A stretch of DNA of 64,000 nt, taken from positions 179,910-243,909 of the forward strand of contig NZ_LMNX01000003.1 of assembly GCF_001423425.1 (NCBI RefSeq), given 5' to 3'. Under the pieces are notes generated by a model, which was not told the origin of the DNA, did not search any database, and saw only the letters and a program-made list of their open reading frames with translations. Position numbers and translations under genes: made by a program. Position 1 is the first letter of the stretch, and every line of letters begins with the position of its first letter. The DNA is from Rhizobium sp. Leaf306. Lineage in GTDB: Bacteria; Pseudomonadota; Alphaproteobacteria; Rhizobiales; Rhizobiaceae. This document shows positions 1 to 8,997 of this stretch, piece by piece.

Positions 1-19
1 CCCCCCGCCCTGCCTGAAG

Positions 20-940
20 TTATTCTGCCGCGATAGCTGCGGTGCGGCTGTTCAAGGCCATCAGGCCCTTTGCCCGTTCCAGACTTGCGGGCTGTTCGGC
101 GTGGTAGCGCCGTCCGATTTCCATCATCAGCACGGTGCCGGGCAGGAAGGTGAGTTCCGAGAAGATATCTTCCCAGTCGATGTCGCCCCAGCCGAGCGGC
201 ATGTGCAGATCGCCGATGCCGAGCGCTGTATTTTCCTGCACGTGGTAACCCTTGTAGAAAGCCTGCGGGCGGCCGAAGCTGTCATGGACATGCAGATGGC
301 CAGCAACCGGCGCCATGGCCCGCAGCTCCTCGCGGAAATTCAGGCCGCGATAGGTCGATTCGAGATAGGCATGGCTGAAGTCGATCAGCGCCACGAGGTT
401 CGGATGCCCGACCGTCTTCACCGTTTCGGCGATCTGGGTGGGCGTCTGGCGATACTGGCCGGGCTCCGTGGTGAAGATGTTCTCAAACGCGACCCTGACA
501 CCGTAAGGCTTGCAGAATTCGGCGAGTTCGAACAGCGCTTCGCGTTCGCGGGCGTCGGCCTCGGCACGCTCCATGATCTGCTCGGCACGGAGGTTACCGC
601 CGTGCTGGACCAGGATGCCGGCACCGATCCGGTCGCAGATCTGCGCAAGCGCCTTGGCGGCGTCGAGCTGGTAGCGGCAGGTTTCCGGCTCCATGAAGTT
701 GGAGGACACGAGGCCATGAACCGTGTAGCGGAAGTCAAACTGCTTCGTCAGCGCGACGAGCCGTTCGGCCCGCTCGTCGATGATCCGGCCGCCCGAGATC
801 AGATCGAGGCTGGTGAGCCCAAGTTCGACGGTATCGACGCCGATCTCGCTCAGGATCCGCAGTTCCTTTTCTAGGCTTTCAAGTTCTCCATTGGTGGAGC
901 CGGCATTGAAGCCTGTGCCGATGATGTTGCTCATTGTCAT
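20..940 (-). CDS. sugar phosphate isomerase/epimerase-like TIM barrel protein
   Basis: About 306 aa, xylose-isomerase-like TIM barrel (AP endonuclease 2 fold). Visible candidate metal ligands are the Glu in AFENIF, the Asp/His pair in IDFSHAY, the His residues in HLHVHDS and the Glu in MMEIGRRY. Such proteins isomerise, epimerise or dehydrate keto-sugars or inositol derivatives, so the exact substrate is unknown. It is the last gene of an ABC importer/phosphodiesterase operon, 8 bp after the GDPD gene, and probably processes the sugar released by it. The ATG at 940 has GAAAGGG about 5 nt upstream; an ATG at 934 is the alternative. A much longer reading frame runs upstream through the GDPD gene but is not a credible start. 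Confidence 0.85.
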   Translation of the reverse strand: MTMSNIIGTGFNAGSTNGELESLEKELRILSEIGVDTVELGLTSLDLISGGRIIDERAERLVALTKQFDFRYTVHGLVSSNFMEPETCRYQLDAAKALAQICDRIGAGILVQHGGNLRAEQIMERAEADAREREALFELAEFCKPYGVRVAFENIFTTEPGQYRQTPTQIAETVKTVGHPNLVALIDFSHAYLESTYRGLNFREELRAMAPVAGHLHVHDSFGRPQAFYKGYHVQENTALGIGDLHMPLGWGDIDWEDIFSELTFLPGTVLMMEIGRRYHAEQPASLERAKGLMALNSRTAAIAAE

Positions 941-948
941 ATTCCCTT

Positions 949-1707
949 TCAGGCAGGTTCGGATTGGAACTGGGTTTCGCGTCGCAGATCGAGCGCGAGG
1001 TCTGGGCTGTCGGAGGTCAGGTGACCGATGCCCCGTTCGAGCCAGCGCCGGATCAGCGCCTCGTCGTTCAGGGTCCAGACGCAAAGGTTTTCGATCGGAA
1101 GCTTGCGGGTGATAAGCTGCCATTCGGCATCCATCAGCTCGTGGTGGATGGCAACAATATCGGCGAGGCCGTCGACCTTCTCAAGGAAGCGTTCAAGGCC
1201 GTCCTGCTTCTCGGCCCATGCCGCATTCACCGATACGAGGCGCGCAATATCAGGAGCAACACGCCGGCATTCCTCGAGAACGGAAAGATCGAAGGAGGTC
1301 AGATGGCAGCGCTCCGCCAGACCGAACCGCTCGATTTCGGCCACGACTTTCTCGGTGATGCCCGGATAGGGTTGCTGTGCTTCGTCGGACTTGATTTCCA
1401 CATGCAGCTGCTTGCCCTCGGATTCCGCCAGAACGGCGAGAACGTCGGCCAATGTCGGCACCGTGTCATCAGAACCGGAGAGATGCGTTTCGCCGCGCAT
1501 GTCAGGTGTCAGCGAGCGGACGGGACCGCTCTTGTCCGTCGTGCGATCGAGCGTCGCGTCGTGGATCACGACCAGTTCGCCGGTATCGGTCAGGTGCACG
1601 TCGAATTCGATCGCATCCACACCGAGCGCCAGAACGTTGCGAAAGCCGGTCATGGAGTTTTCGGGCCAGAGATTGCGGGCTCCCCGGTGGCCGGTGATCT
1701 TCGTCAT
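949..1707 (-). CDS. glycerophosphodiester phosphodiesterase family protein
   Basis: 252 aa GDPD-family TIM barrel that hydrolyses a phosphodiester to an alcohol plus a sugar or glycerol phosphate. Family signatures are clear: HRGARNLWPENS with His7, EFDVHL with Glu34 and Asp36, and VVIHDATLDRTT with His49, plus a later HVEIKSDE. No signal peptide is seen, so it is probably cytoplasmic and acts on imported substrate. The start at 1707 has AGGAGA 6 nt upstream. An in-frame ATG at 1728 overlaps the stop of the permease gene (TGATG), so a product 7 aa longer is possible. It sits directly after the permeases of a dipeptide-type importer, an arrangement like that of the agrocinopine (acc) operons. 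Confidence 0.9.
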   Translation of the reverse strand: MTKITGHRGARNLWPENSMTGFRNVLALGVDAIEFDVHLTDTGELVVIHDATLDRTTDKSGPVRSLTPDMRGETHLSGSDDTVPTLADVLAVLAESEGKQLHVEIKSDEAQQPYPGITEKVVAEIERFGLAERCHLTSFDLSVLEECRRVAPDIARLVSVNAAWAEKQDGLERFLEKVDGLADIVAIHHELMDAEWQLITRKLPIENLCVWTLNDEALIRRWLERGIGHLTSDSPDLALDLRRETQFQSEPA

Positions 1708-1727
1708 TGTCGTCTCCTGGAATGTCA

Positions 1728-2609
1728 TCAGCGAAGGGTCGGATCGAGCTTGTCGCGCAGCCAGTCACCGACGAGCGAGATGGAAAGCGTCGTCACCATG
1801 ATGACGAAGGCCGGCGCCAGCATGATCCACGGCGCCCGCGTCAGGTATTCGCGGCCGAAGCCGACCATGTTGCCAAGGCTGGTTTCCGGCGGCTGCACAC
1901 CGAGGCCCAAAAACGAGAGCCCGCTTTCCATCAGGATGATTTCCGGAAAGGTGAGCGTCATTGAGACGATCAGGGTCGAGGCAACGTTCGGCAGGATGTG
2001 GTGAAGATAGACGCGGCCAGGCGTGGCGCCGAGCTGCACAACGGCAGACGCATAGCCTTGCGCGCTGGCCGAGATCGCGAGGCCGCGGGCGATGCGGGCA
2101 TAGCGCTCCCAGCCGTAAAACCCCATCAAACCGATCAAAAGCGGCATCGACGAACCGAAGAAGGCAAGCACGGCGAGCGACATGATCAGGAACGGAAGGG
2201 CCGCCTGGAAATCGGCGAGAACGAGGACAAGATGCTCGACCGCGCCCCGAAACTTTGCCGCGGCAAAGCCGAGCACGGTACCGAACACGGCGGAGATGAT
2301 CGTTGCACCAAAGGCGATCGCCAGCGACACACGGATCGACTGAAGCAGGCGCGACAGGACATCGCGCCCCAGCTCATCCGTACCCAGCAGATGCGCGGGA
2401 TTGCCCGGCAGCGACAGACGGGCGCGCAGATCCATGGCGGTAATGCCATAGGGGCGGATGACGTCTGCAAACACGGCAACCACCACCATCCCGACCAGCC
2501 AGACGATGCCGAAGGTAACGGAGAACGGAACCTTGCGGACCTGCTTGATGAAGCGGGTGAAGAGAGACAAGTTGGGTGATTGTGGGCGGGCGATATCGGT
2601 AACAGTCAT
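1728..2609 (-). CDS. ABC transporter permease, DppC/OppC type
   Basis: 293 aa inner-membrane permease of the peptide/nickel/opine importer class. It has a cytoplasmic N-terminus, a first TM segment around VTFGIVWLVGMVVVAVFADV, then the BPD transport domain with five more hydrophobic segments. The typical LLGTDELGRDVLSRLL segment precedes the domain and an EAA-like loop (SAVVQLGATPGRVYLHHILPN) is present. The ATG at 2609 has GGAGG about 8 nt upstream; the frame is open further upstream but the extension is Arg/His-rich and not protein-like. It pairs with the DppB-type permease just upstream (14 bp gap). Confidence 0.93.
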   Translation of the reverse strand: MTVTDIARPQSPNLSLFTRFIKQVRKVPFSVTFGIVWLVGMVVVAVFADVIRPYGITAMDLRARLSLPGNPAHLLGTDELGRDVLSRLLQSIRVSLAIAFGATIISAVFGTVLGFAAAKFRGAVEHLVLVLADFQAALPFLIMSLAVLAFFGSSMPLLIGLMGFYGWERYARIARGLAISASAQGYASAVVQLGATPGRVYLHHILPNVASTLIVSMTLTFPEIILMESGLSFLGLGVQPPETSLGNMVGFGREYLTRAPWIMLAPAFVIMVTTLSISLVGDWLRDKLDPTLR

Positions 2610-2623
2610 GACCGGCCTCCTCT

Positions 2624-3550
2624 CTAGTGAGCGCTCTGGGCGCGAAGCCGTGGATCGAGAAAGCCGTAGAGCAGGTCGACGATAAGGTTCGACACGACCA
2701 TGGTGGCGGCGACCAGGAGCAGGATGCACTGGACCACAGCGAGATCCCGGTTGCTGACCGAGACGACGAGCAGGCGACCTATGCCGGGCCAGGAGAAGAT
2801 CGATTCCACCACGACCGCGCCGGCGATCAACGTGCCGACCATGAACCCGACGATGGTGACGATCGGAACAGCGGCATTCGGCAGCGCATGCTTCCAGACG
2901 ACATCCTGCCACTTCATTCCCTTGGCAGAAGCCGTGCGGATATAGGGCTGGCCCATCACCTCGATCATCGCACTTCTCGAAAAGCGCGCGAGAATGCCGA
3001 TACCGCCGATGCTCATCGTCAGCGTCGGCAGGATGCCGTGCTGCCAGGTGTCCTGACCGCCGGATGGAAGCAGCCCGAGCGTGATCGAAAAGATCAGCAC
3101 CAGAAGCAGGCCCATGACGAAGGACGGAATGGTGAAGCCGAAGATGGCGGCGAGGATAACGCCGCGATCGATCGCGCTCTGGCGATGCAGCGCGGCATAG
3201 ACGCCGGCCGGGATACCGATCACGACCTTCAGGAACAGTGCCGGGATCGTCAGCTGCAGGGTCGCCGGAATGCGCTCGATCACCAGCTGCATGGCGGAAG
3301 CCTTGTCACGCATGGAGACGCCGAAATCGCCGGTGAAGATCGCCCGGATATAGGACAGGTACTGGATCCACAGCGGCTGATCGAGGCCCCAGGCCTTGCG
3401 GAAGGCATCGACGGATTCCTGCGGAACGTCAGGACCGAGCATGACCTGCGCCGGATCACCCGACAGCCGCAACACGACGAAGGCAAAGGTGATGACAGCA
3501 AGGATGGTGATCAGCGCGCGAAGGAGGCGGATGGAAGCGAAACGAAACAT
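2624..3550 (-). CDS. ABC transporter permease, DppB/OppB type
   Basis: 308 aa, normal length for DppB-type permeases. It starts with one TM helix (IRLLRALITILAVITFAFVVL), then the periplasmic DPAQVMLGPD segment typical of the family, then the BPD domain with five hydrophobic segments. An EAA-like loop (RTASAKGMKWQDVVWKHALP) would contact the ATPases. The end LLYGFLDPRLR is characteristic of this family. It follows the ATPase gene (11 bp gap) and forms the channel heterodimer with the product of 1728-2609. Confidence 0.94.
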   Translation of the reverse strand: MFRFASIRLLRALITILAVITFAFVVLRLSGDPAQVMLGPDVPQESVDAFRKAWGLDQPLWIQYLSYIRAIFTGDFGVSMRDKASAMQLVIERIPATLQLTIPALFLKVVIGIPAGVYAALHRQSAIDRGVILAAIFGFTIPSFVMGLLLVLIFSITLGLLPSGGQDTWQHGILPTLTMSIGGIGILARFSRSAMIEVMGQPYIRTASAKGMKWQDVVWKHALPNAAVPIVTIVGFMVGTLIAGAVVVESIFSWPGIGRLLVVSVSNRDLAVVQCILLLVAATMVVSNLIVDLLYGFLDPRLRAQSAH

Positions 3551-3561
3551 CGGGAATTCCT

Positions 3562-4560
3562 TTAGGCCGCGACCGACGCCTCGGCGCGGGTCACCATGTG
3601 ACAGGCCGCGGTTCGGCCATCGGCAACCGACAGAAGCTGCGGCACGCTGGTACGGCAGATATCGGCGGCAAGCGGGCAGCGGGGATGGAAGGCACAGCCG
3701 GATGGGCGGTTGGCAGGGTTCGGCGGCTCTCCCTGCAGGATGACGCGGCCTTGAAGTAGCTTGCCCGGCACCGGCACACTGGAAACCAGCGCCTTGGTAT
3801 AGGGATGCAGCGGCGTCTTGAAGATGACGTCCGAGGATGCTTCTTCGACGATACGGCCGAGATACATGACGGCGACGCGGTCGGCGATATTGCGGACCAC
3901 CTTCAGATCATGGCTTATGAACACCATTGCGATGTGGTTTTTCTCCTGCAGGTCGCGCAGCATGTTGACCACCTGCGCCTGGATCGACACGTCGAGCGCC
4001 GAGACAGGCTCGTCGCAGACCAGAAGCTTCGGCCGCGATGCAAGCGCCCTGGCAATCACGGCGCGCTGACGCTGACCGCCCGAAAGCTCATGCGGATAGC
4101 GACCCGCCTGATCGGGTCTCAGACCCACAGCCGACATCAACTCGGCGACGCGCGTTTCCCGATGGGGTTTCGGCACGAGATTGTGGATGGCGAGCGGCTC
4201 GCCGATCTGCTCGGCAATCGTCAGACGGCGGTCGAGCGCAGCCAGCGGATCCTGATAGACGAACTGCATTTTTGCGCGCAATGCACGCCATTCCGGCGTT
4301 GCGAGCTTCGGCATCGGTTTGCCTTCGAAGAGAGCCTGCCCTTCCTGCGGCGGATCGATGCCGAGCAGCATGCGGCCGAGCGTCGACTTGCCGGAACCGG
4401 ATTCGCCGACGATGCCGAGCGTCTCTCCCGGCATGACCTTCAGATCAATGCCATCGACGGCTCGCACCGGTGTCGCGCGTCCGAACATGCCCTGGCGAAC
4501 TTCGTAGGTCCTGACCAGACCTTTCGCTTCGATGAGAGGGGTTTTGAAGTGCTCGTTCAT
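3562..4560 (-). CDS. ABC transporter ATP-binding protein, DppF/OppF type
   Basis: 332 aa cytoplasmic ATPase. Walker A GESGSGKST is at residues 52-60, a Q-loop lies in FVYQDPLAALD, the signature LSGGQRQR at 159-166 and Walker B LLVCDEP at 179-185. The C-terminal oligopeptide/dipeptide extension with CAFHPRCPLAADIC marks the Dpp/Opp group, in which these cysteines may hold an iron-sulfur cluster. Its ATG overlaps the stop of the preceding ATPase gene (ATGA), indicating translational coupling of the two nucleotide-binding subunits. Confidence 0.95.
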   Translation of the reverse strand: MNEHFKTPLIEAKGLVRTYEVRQGMFGRATPVRAVDGIDLKVMPGETLGIVGESGSGKSTLGRMLLGIDPPQEGQALFEGKPMPKLATPEWRALRAKMQFVYQDPLAALDRRLTIAEQIGEPLAIHNLVPKPHRETRVAELMSAVGLRPDQAGRYPHELSGGQRQRAVIARALASRPKLLVCDEPVSALDVSIQAQVVNMLRDLQEKNHIAMVFISHDLKVVRNIADRVAVMYLGRIVEEASSDVIFKTPLHPYTKALVSSVPVPGKLLQGRVILQGEPPNPANRPSGCAFHPRCPLAADICRTSVPQLLSVADGRTAACHMVTRAEASVAA

Positions 4561-5570
4561 GACAGCGGCTCCAGAACGCGGGCCTCAGCCGGATGTGTAA
4601 CGCCGATCGGAGGATGTGAACCGACGGGATGGTGACAGGACAAAAGCCGCCCATCATCCGTGGAGTGAAGAGCCGGCATGCGGGTCCGACAGTCGATTGC
4701 GGCATGCGAACAGCGCGGCGAGAAGGCGCAGCCTTCCGGCAGGTCGCGTGGATTGGGCACCGTGCCCGGAATGGGGATCAATCGTTCGCGCGGACCATCC
4801 AGACGCGGAATGGCATCGAAGAGACCGCGCGTATAAGGATGGCGCGGGTTGTCGAACAGGGCCTGGATCGTCCCCTGCTCCACGATACGGCCGGCATACA
4901 TGACGCAGGCGCGTTCGCAGACCTGCGAGACGGCGCCCAGATCATGGCTGATAAAGATCGTCGCCATGCCGGTTTCGGCGCGCAATGCGATCAGAAGATC
5001 GAGGATCTGGGCCTGGATCGTCGCGTCGAGAGCCGTTGTCGGCTCGTCGGCAACGAGAAGATCCGGCTCGCCGGCAAGCGCCATGGCGATCATCACGCGC
5101 TGACACTGGCCGCCGGAGAATTCGTGGGGAAAGAGTTCGATGCGCCGGCGGGCATCGGGAATGCCGACCATGTCGAGCAGCCTCAACGCTTCGGCCTTTG
5201 CTGCCTCCCCGTGAAGGCCGCGATGGATCGCCAGTGCTTCTGTGATCTGGCGACCGACGCGCAGAACCGGATTGAGCGAGCTGGACGGATCCTGAAAGAT
5301 CATTGCGATCCGCTTGCCGCGTACGCCTTCGAGCACGTGTCGTGGCTGTGCGAGGATTTCCTGTCCGTCGACGCGGACTGATCCGCTGACCGTTGCTTTT
5401 CCGGGCAAAAGCCCGAGTGCCGCGAGCCAGGTGACGGACTTGCCGCATCCGGATTCACCCACAAGGCCGATCGCCTCTCCGCGGGCGATATCGAGATCGA
5501 TACCATGCAGTACCTGAACGCCGTCGAAAGCGACCTTCAGGCCGCGCAGTTCCACAAGGTTTTTCACCAT
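4557..5570 (-). CDS. ABC transporter ATP-binding protein, DppD/OppD type
   Basis: 337 aa ATPase partner of the DppF-type subunit. Walker A GESGCGKSV is at residues 38-46, followed by a FSGGQCQRVM signature and LLVADEPTTALD Walker B. The C-terminal Opp/Dpp domain contains CAFSPRCSHAAIDC. The ATG at 5570 is preferred because GGAGG lies 8 nt upstream; an in-frame ATG at 5585 overlaps that Shine-Dalgarno. It is the first gene after the binding protein and is separated from it by a strong hairpin (5601-5625), which probably lowers transporter expression relative to the binding protein. Confidence 0.94.
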   Translation of the reverse strand: MVKNLVELRGLKVAFDGVQVLHGIDLDIARGEAIGLVGESGCGKSVTWLAALGLLPGKATVSGSVRVDGQEILAQPRHVLEGVRGKRIAMIFQDPSSSLNPVLRVGRQITEALAIHRGLHGEAAKAEALRLLDMVGIPDARRRIELFPHEFSGGQCQRVMIAMALAGEPDLLVADEPTTALDATIQAQILDLLIALRAETGMATIFISHDLGAVSQVCERACVMYAGRIVEQGTIQALFDNPRHPYTRGLFDAIPRLDGPRERLIPIPGTVPNPRDLPEGCAFSPRCSHAAIDCRTRMPALHSTDDGRLLSCHHPVGSHPPIGVTHPAEARVLEPLS

Positions 5571-5600
5571 GGAACGCACCTCCATTTTATAAGCAGATGC

Positions 5601-5625
5601 GCCGGCCGCGATTTTCGCGGCCGGC
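5601..5625 (-). promoter_or_regulatory. intercistronic hairpin after binding-protein gene
   Basis: Perfect 11-bp inverted repeat GCCGGCCGCGA / TCGCGGCCGGC with a 3-nt loop, 17 nt after the stop of the binding-protein gene. There is no T-run, so it is more likely an mRNA-stabilising or attenuating element than a full terminator. It would let the binding protein exceed the membrane components, as in many ABC operons. Confidence 0.7.
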
Positions 5626-5642
5626 GTGAGACATCAGAACGA

Positions 5643-7277
5643 TCAGGCGTTCCAGTTGGCTGTGCGGAAGTCCATCGCGAAGGCAGGTGCTGCCTTCCAC
5701 TTCAGAGACTTCTTCATGCCGGTAAAGACGGCGTTCTGGTGCAGGACCTGATAGGCCGGGTCTTCGCGCTCGCAGATTTCCAGCATGCGGGCGAAAGCCT
5801 TGTGTCGCTGGGCGCGGTCGGTCGAGGTTTCCATGATGACGGAAAGCTTGTTGACCTCCTCGTTCGTCCAGTCCTTCTTCTGCTGCGCTTCGCCGTTTGG
5901 TCCGAACTGGACGACGAGTGGCGTGATCGGATCGTTGATCGTGTTGCCTGCAGACCAGTCGCGCACGCCTTTGACACCAGCCGGATCGTGGATCTGCGCC
6001 CAGTTTTCCTTCATCTGGATCTCGACGTTGAGGCCAACCTGCTTCCACATCTCAACCATGATCTGCGCGTTCGCAGTCTGGTTGGTGTAGTAGTTGTTGA
6101 GAAGGCGGTACGGGATCGCGTCGCCCTTGTAGTTGGCTTCCTTGAGAAGCTTGCGAGCAAGTTCCGGGTTGAATTCCGGAGCAGCCCAGCCTTCGACATA
6201 CATGTTGGATGTCTTGAAGGATTCGAACTGAAGCCCGGCCGGAACAACAGTCTGACCTGCCCACAGCGCTTCGACGATCGCCTGACGGTCGATCGAGTGC
6301 GTCATCGCGCGACGAACCAGCGGGTTGGCGAGAACCGGGTTCTGCGTGTTGAATGTGGAGATGCGGTGGTTCCAGATGGTCGAGCTCTGGACTTCGAGGC
6401 CGGGAGCGGCCTTGATTGCGGCGATCTGGTCTGGCGGCAGGTCGCAGGCGAAGTCGTATTCGCCTGAGAGCAGGCCGTTGACGCGGGATGCGACTTCCGG
6501 AACCTCGACGAAGCGGATCTGCTGCAATGGCGGACGGCCACCCCAGTATTCATCGAAAGCAACGAGCGTCAGCGACACGTCAGGCTTGAATTCGGAAACC
6601 ATGTAAGGACCGGTCGTGACCGGCTTGCGAGCCCAATCCGTATAGCTCTTGGCTTCGTCCCAAGCGCGGCGATTGGTGATCTGGCTGCCGAAGGAGTAGA
6701 GACGGCCTTCGAGCGTGATGTCAGGCGTCGCATTGTGGAAACGCACGGTGTGCTTGTCGACAATCTCAACGCCTGCCAGCGCTGGCCACATGCGGCGGCC
6801 GACGCCCGGTACGATCGCCGGAAGTTCCTTGGCGGTATTGGGCTTGTTGTCCGCTTCAAAGACAGTCTTGCCGCCCTTGGGCTCGGTGCTGCCAAAAACA
6901 CGTTCCTTGGAGAAGGAGAACGCAACATCTTCAGCGGTCAGTTCGTCGCCGTTGTGGAATTTTACGCCCTGGCGCAGCTTCAGTTCGAGCGTCTTGTCGT
7001 CGATGCGCTTCCATTCGGTTGCGAGGCTGGCAACAGGTCCCTGATTGCCCATCCAGTCGCGGCCGATCAGGCCTTCCCAGAGGTTCGGGAAAAACACGCG
7101 CTCTCCGACGTTCGACTGTTCGTTCCAGACGTCGAGCGTGTTGTTGTTGGTGATCTTCTGAACGGCAATCGTGACCGATGGGCGTGTCGACTGGCTGAAG
7201 GACATGCGTGGCAGGACGATGGTGCCGGCTGCGGCTGACATCAGCCCCAAGGCGTAGCGACGGTTGATAGAAAGCAT
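5643..7277 (-). CDS. ABC transporter substrate-binding protein, family 5 (DppA/OppA-like)
   Basis: 544 aa periplasmic binding protein. The N-terminus MLSINRRYALGLMSAAAG is a signal peptide with a twin-Arg-like start and a likely cleavage site around FSQS (residues 27-30). The mature part has SBP family 5 hallmarks: LWEGLIGRDWMG, LRQGVKFHNGDELTAEDVAFS and a C-terminal family-5 lobe. Family members bind peptides, nickel, opines or glycosides, so the ligand cannot be read from sequence. The phosphodiesterase further down the operon suggests a phosphodiester or opine-like compound. The start is supported by AGGAGAG upstream. First gene of the operon that runs down to 20. Confidence 0.93.
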   Translation of the reverse strand: MLSINRRYALGLMSAAAGTIVLPRMSFSQSTRPSVTIAVQKITNNNTLDVWNEQSNVGERVFFPNLWEGLIGRDWMGNQGPVASLATEWKRIDDKTLELKLRQGVKFHNGDELTAEDVAFSFSKERVFGSTEPKGGKTVFEADNKPNTAKELPAIVPGVGRRMWPALAGVEIVDKHTVRFHNATPDITLEGRLYSFGSQITNRRAWDEAKSYTDWARKPVTTGPYMVSEFKPDVSLTLVAFDEYWGGRPPLQQIRFVEVPEVASRVNGLLSGEYDFACDLPPDQIAAIKAAPGLEVQSSTIWNHRISTFNTQNPVLANPLVRRAMTHSIDRQAIVEALWAGQTVVPAGLQFESFKTSNMYVEGWAAPEFNPELARKLLKEANYKGDAIPYRLLNNYYTNQTANAQIMVEMWKQVGLNVEIQMKENWAQIHDPAGVKGVRDWSAGNTINDPITPLVVQFGPNGEAQQKKDWTNEEVNKLSVIMETSTDRAQRHKAFARMLEICEREDPAYQVLHQNAVFTGMKKSLKWKAAPAFAMDFRTANWNA

Positions 7278-7609
7278 TGGATCTCTCCTGTGGGCGAGTG
7301 AATGCGTTCACGGAAAACACAATGGTTTCCGCGTCAGATGCCACTCGAAATCGACAAACAAATTTGAGCCGGCTGGCCGCGTGTTTCGGGAGGACCTCAA
7401 CCGCGCCGCTGACTTGGCGTAGCTCTAGGGGACCAATGTTACGCGGATGTGACGTTTGCCTGTGTGTTCGATTTCCACTCGTTGACGCGATCTCCAGACG
7501 CGCTGGCCGTCAGGAAGGAGAGGTTTCTCTTTGTTTCACAAACTCCGAACGATGGTTCCGCGGACCTCTTTGTCGACGGTGATCGACCGGAAATTCCCCG
7601 GTGTCATCA
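7278..7609. other. intergenic region upstream of the ABC operon and downstream of repC
   Basis: 332 bp without a convincing gene. It holds the promoter side of the family-5 binding-protein operon and the 3' end of the repABC transcript. A GTGAA/TTCAC palindrome lies just upstream of the binding-protein Shine-Dalgarno. A weak hairpin ACCGG...CCGGT (7586-7602) follows repC but has no T-run. No other structure was recognised. Confidence 0.5.
7298..7311. promoter_or_regulatory. possible operator palindrome upstream of binding-protein gene
   Basis: GTGAATGCGTTCAC: 5-bp arms GTGAA/TTCAC around a 4-bp centre, about 20 bp upstream of the binding-protein ATG. Position and symmetry fit a repressor site in the 5' leader, but no regulator gene is adjacent and the motif is short. 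Confidence 0.3.
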
Positions 7610-8938
7610 TCAGCAAACCCAAGCGGTTTTGGTCGGGCCTTGTCGGGGTGAGGTCGTGCTTGGGTATGTTTCAGGCTTCGATCGACTGCCTCTCATCAGA
7701 GCCATCAGCATCGGCGCGGTCGCGAATTCACCCTTCTCTGCCCGGCGTGTCAGGTCTCTCAGATAGCCTCCAGCAGACGTGATATGCTCAGCGCGTTCGA
7801 GCATGCAGGCAAGCACTGTTGCGGCGTTCTCAGGCCCCATCACGATTGCTGCGCGTTCATAGACAGCTGGCGTGATGTCGAGAGTGGAACGAACAACATA
7901 GGCTGCCGTAATCAGATCCCTCCAGGACGCGATCCCACCTCTTGGCCCATAATCGTTGATCTGGGTGCAGGCTTGCAGGACGAATGGGAGTGGTAGAGCT
8001 TTGTGTGTGGTGATCGAGCTCAAACGAGGGCGCTTTTGTCGAGTATCGCGTTGATCGTCAATCTCTTCGATTGCTGTGCCGTTCGCCAAAGTGTGTTCCG
8101 GTGCTTGTTCGGTTGAAAGCCCTTTCGACACCGGTTCAGATTCAGAAATGATATTTGTTTTTGAATCCTGTATGTGGCGCTCACTTTGAGATTCATTGGC
8201 GCTCATCTCTGGTGATTTCATATTTAATTTCAATTGGTTGACGACTTCTTCACGAAGTACCGAGAGTTTTGTGAGGAGCGGCTCTGCGATATCGAGTGTG
8301 AGGACGCGCGGAATTGCCTGTATGACGCATTGAAGATTTGTCTGTGCCTGCTCCCAGTCACCGGAAATTTTTTCATCCACGGCAAAAGTAATCAGCTTTG
8401 CGAGATCTCTTCGGCAAAGAGTAATTCTTTCTTTTGCAGCCTTGAGTTGTTCACGGCTAAGAGCGATCCCCGCTGCCATCGTTTCGATCTCTCGTGCGCG
8501 TGCCAGAAGTGGTGCGAGACTGAAGCCGAAAGCATCATCGAGTTTGCCACCTGAACTGCGGCGCGCATAGCGTTTGCCGTTCGGGCTGTCCTTGCGCAGG
8601 ATCAGTCCGGCTTCCACCAGCACCGAGAGATGGCGGCGAAGTGTTGCCGGTGCCATTCCACGCGCTCGAAGCGACAACTGTGCATTGGACGGGAAGACGA
8701 TGAGATTGCCATCCTCGCAAAGTTCATCGCCCGGATAGAAGGTCAAAAGTGCGTCGAGCACAGTCAGTGCCCGGTCACTGATCCCGAGGGATGACCGTGA
8801 TTCGCAGATCGATCGAAACAGTTTCCACTTCGATCTCTTGATTCCGGATGCAATTTCGCTGGCTTTTTGATGGTTTGCCAACAGCCCATACGACATCGCC
8901 CGCCGCCCAAAGGGCGTCGTTACAGTTCCACTCTCCAT
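7610..8938 (-). CDS. repC: plasmid replication initiator RepC
   Basis: 442 aa initiator of repABC replicons, within the usual length range. Recognisable RepC text includes the N-terminal TTPFGRRAMSYG and KWKLFRSICESRSSLGISDRALTVLDALLTFYPGDEL, a winged-helix region (LSLRARGMAPATLRRHLSVLVEAGLILRKDSPNGKRYARR), and a variable middle. RepC binds the origin inside its own gene and is the limiting factor for copy number. Its expression is controlled by the antisense RNA in the 157-bp repB-repC gap. The ATG at 8938 has AGGTGAGAG upstream. Last gene of the repABC operon. Confidence 0.96.
   Translation of the reverse strand: MESGTVTTPFGRRAMSYGLLANHQKASEIASGIKRSKWKLFRSICESRSSLGISDRALTVLDALLTFYPGDELCEDGNLIVFPSNAQLSLRARGMAPATLRRHLSVLVEAGLILRKDSPNGKRYARRSSGGKLDDAFGFSLAPLLARAREIETMAAGIALSREQLKAAKERITLCRRDLAKLITFAVDEKISGDWEQAQTNLQCVIQAIPRVLTLDIAEPLLTKLSVLREEVVNQLKLNMKSPEMSANESQSERHIQDSKTNIISESEPVSKGLSTEQAPEHTLANGTAIEEIDDQRDTRQKRPRLSSITTHKALPLPFVLQACTQINDYGPRGGIASWRDLITAAYVVRSTLDITPAVYERAAIVMGPENAATVLACMLERAEHITSAGGYLRDLTRRAEKGEFATAPMLMALMRGSRSKPETYPSTTSPRQGPTKTAWVC
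8130..8260. other. probable origin of replication (AT-rich segment inside repC)
   Basis: The middle of repC is markedly more AT-rich than its flanks (for example around 8150-8240, with TTTGTTTTTG and TTTCATATTTAATTTC). In studied repABC plasmids oriV lies in an AT-rich stretch within repC. The exact boundaries here are inferred. Confidence 0.45.
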
Positions 8939-8974
8939 TTTCTCTCACCTTTTTTCAGGCAAAAGAAAGCCGCT

Positions 8975-8987
8975 CACCGAAACGGTG
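8975..8987 (-). promoter_or_regulatory. repC leader hairpin (S-element-like attenuator)
   Basis: CACCG AAA CGGTG, a perfect 5-bp stem ending 37 bp upstream of the repC ATG; on the minus-strand mRNA it is followed by a T-rich stretch (CTTTCTTTT). In repABC leaders a stem-loop in this position forms when the antisense RNA pairs with the mRNA and blocks repC expression. Assignment by position. Confidence 0.45.
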
Positions 8988-8997
8988 CCAAAGACTC

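Noticed and set aside
20..7277. Naming the operon as a true agrocinopine (acc) operon
   Set aside because: Gene order differs from acc (ATPases precede permeases, no accR or accG homologue seen) and family-5 binding proteins have many ligands. Kept only as a resemblance.
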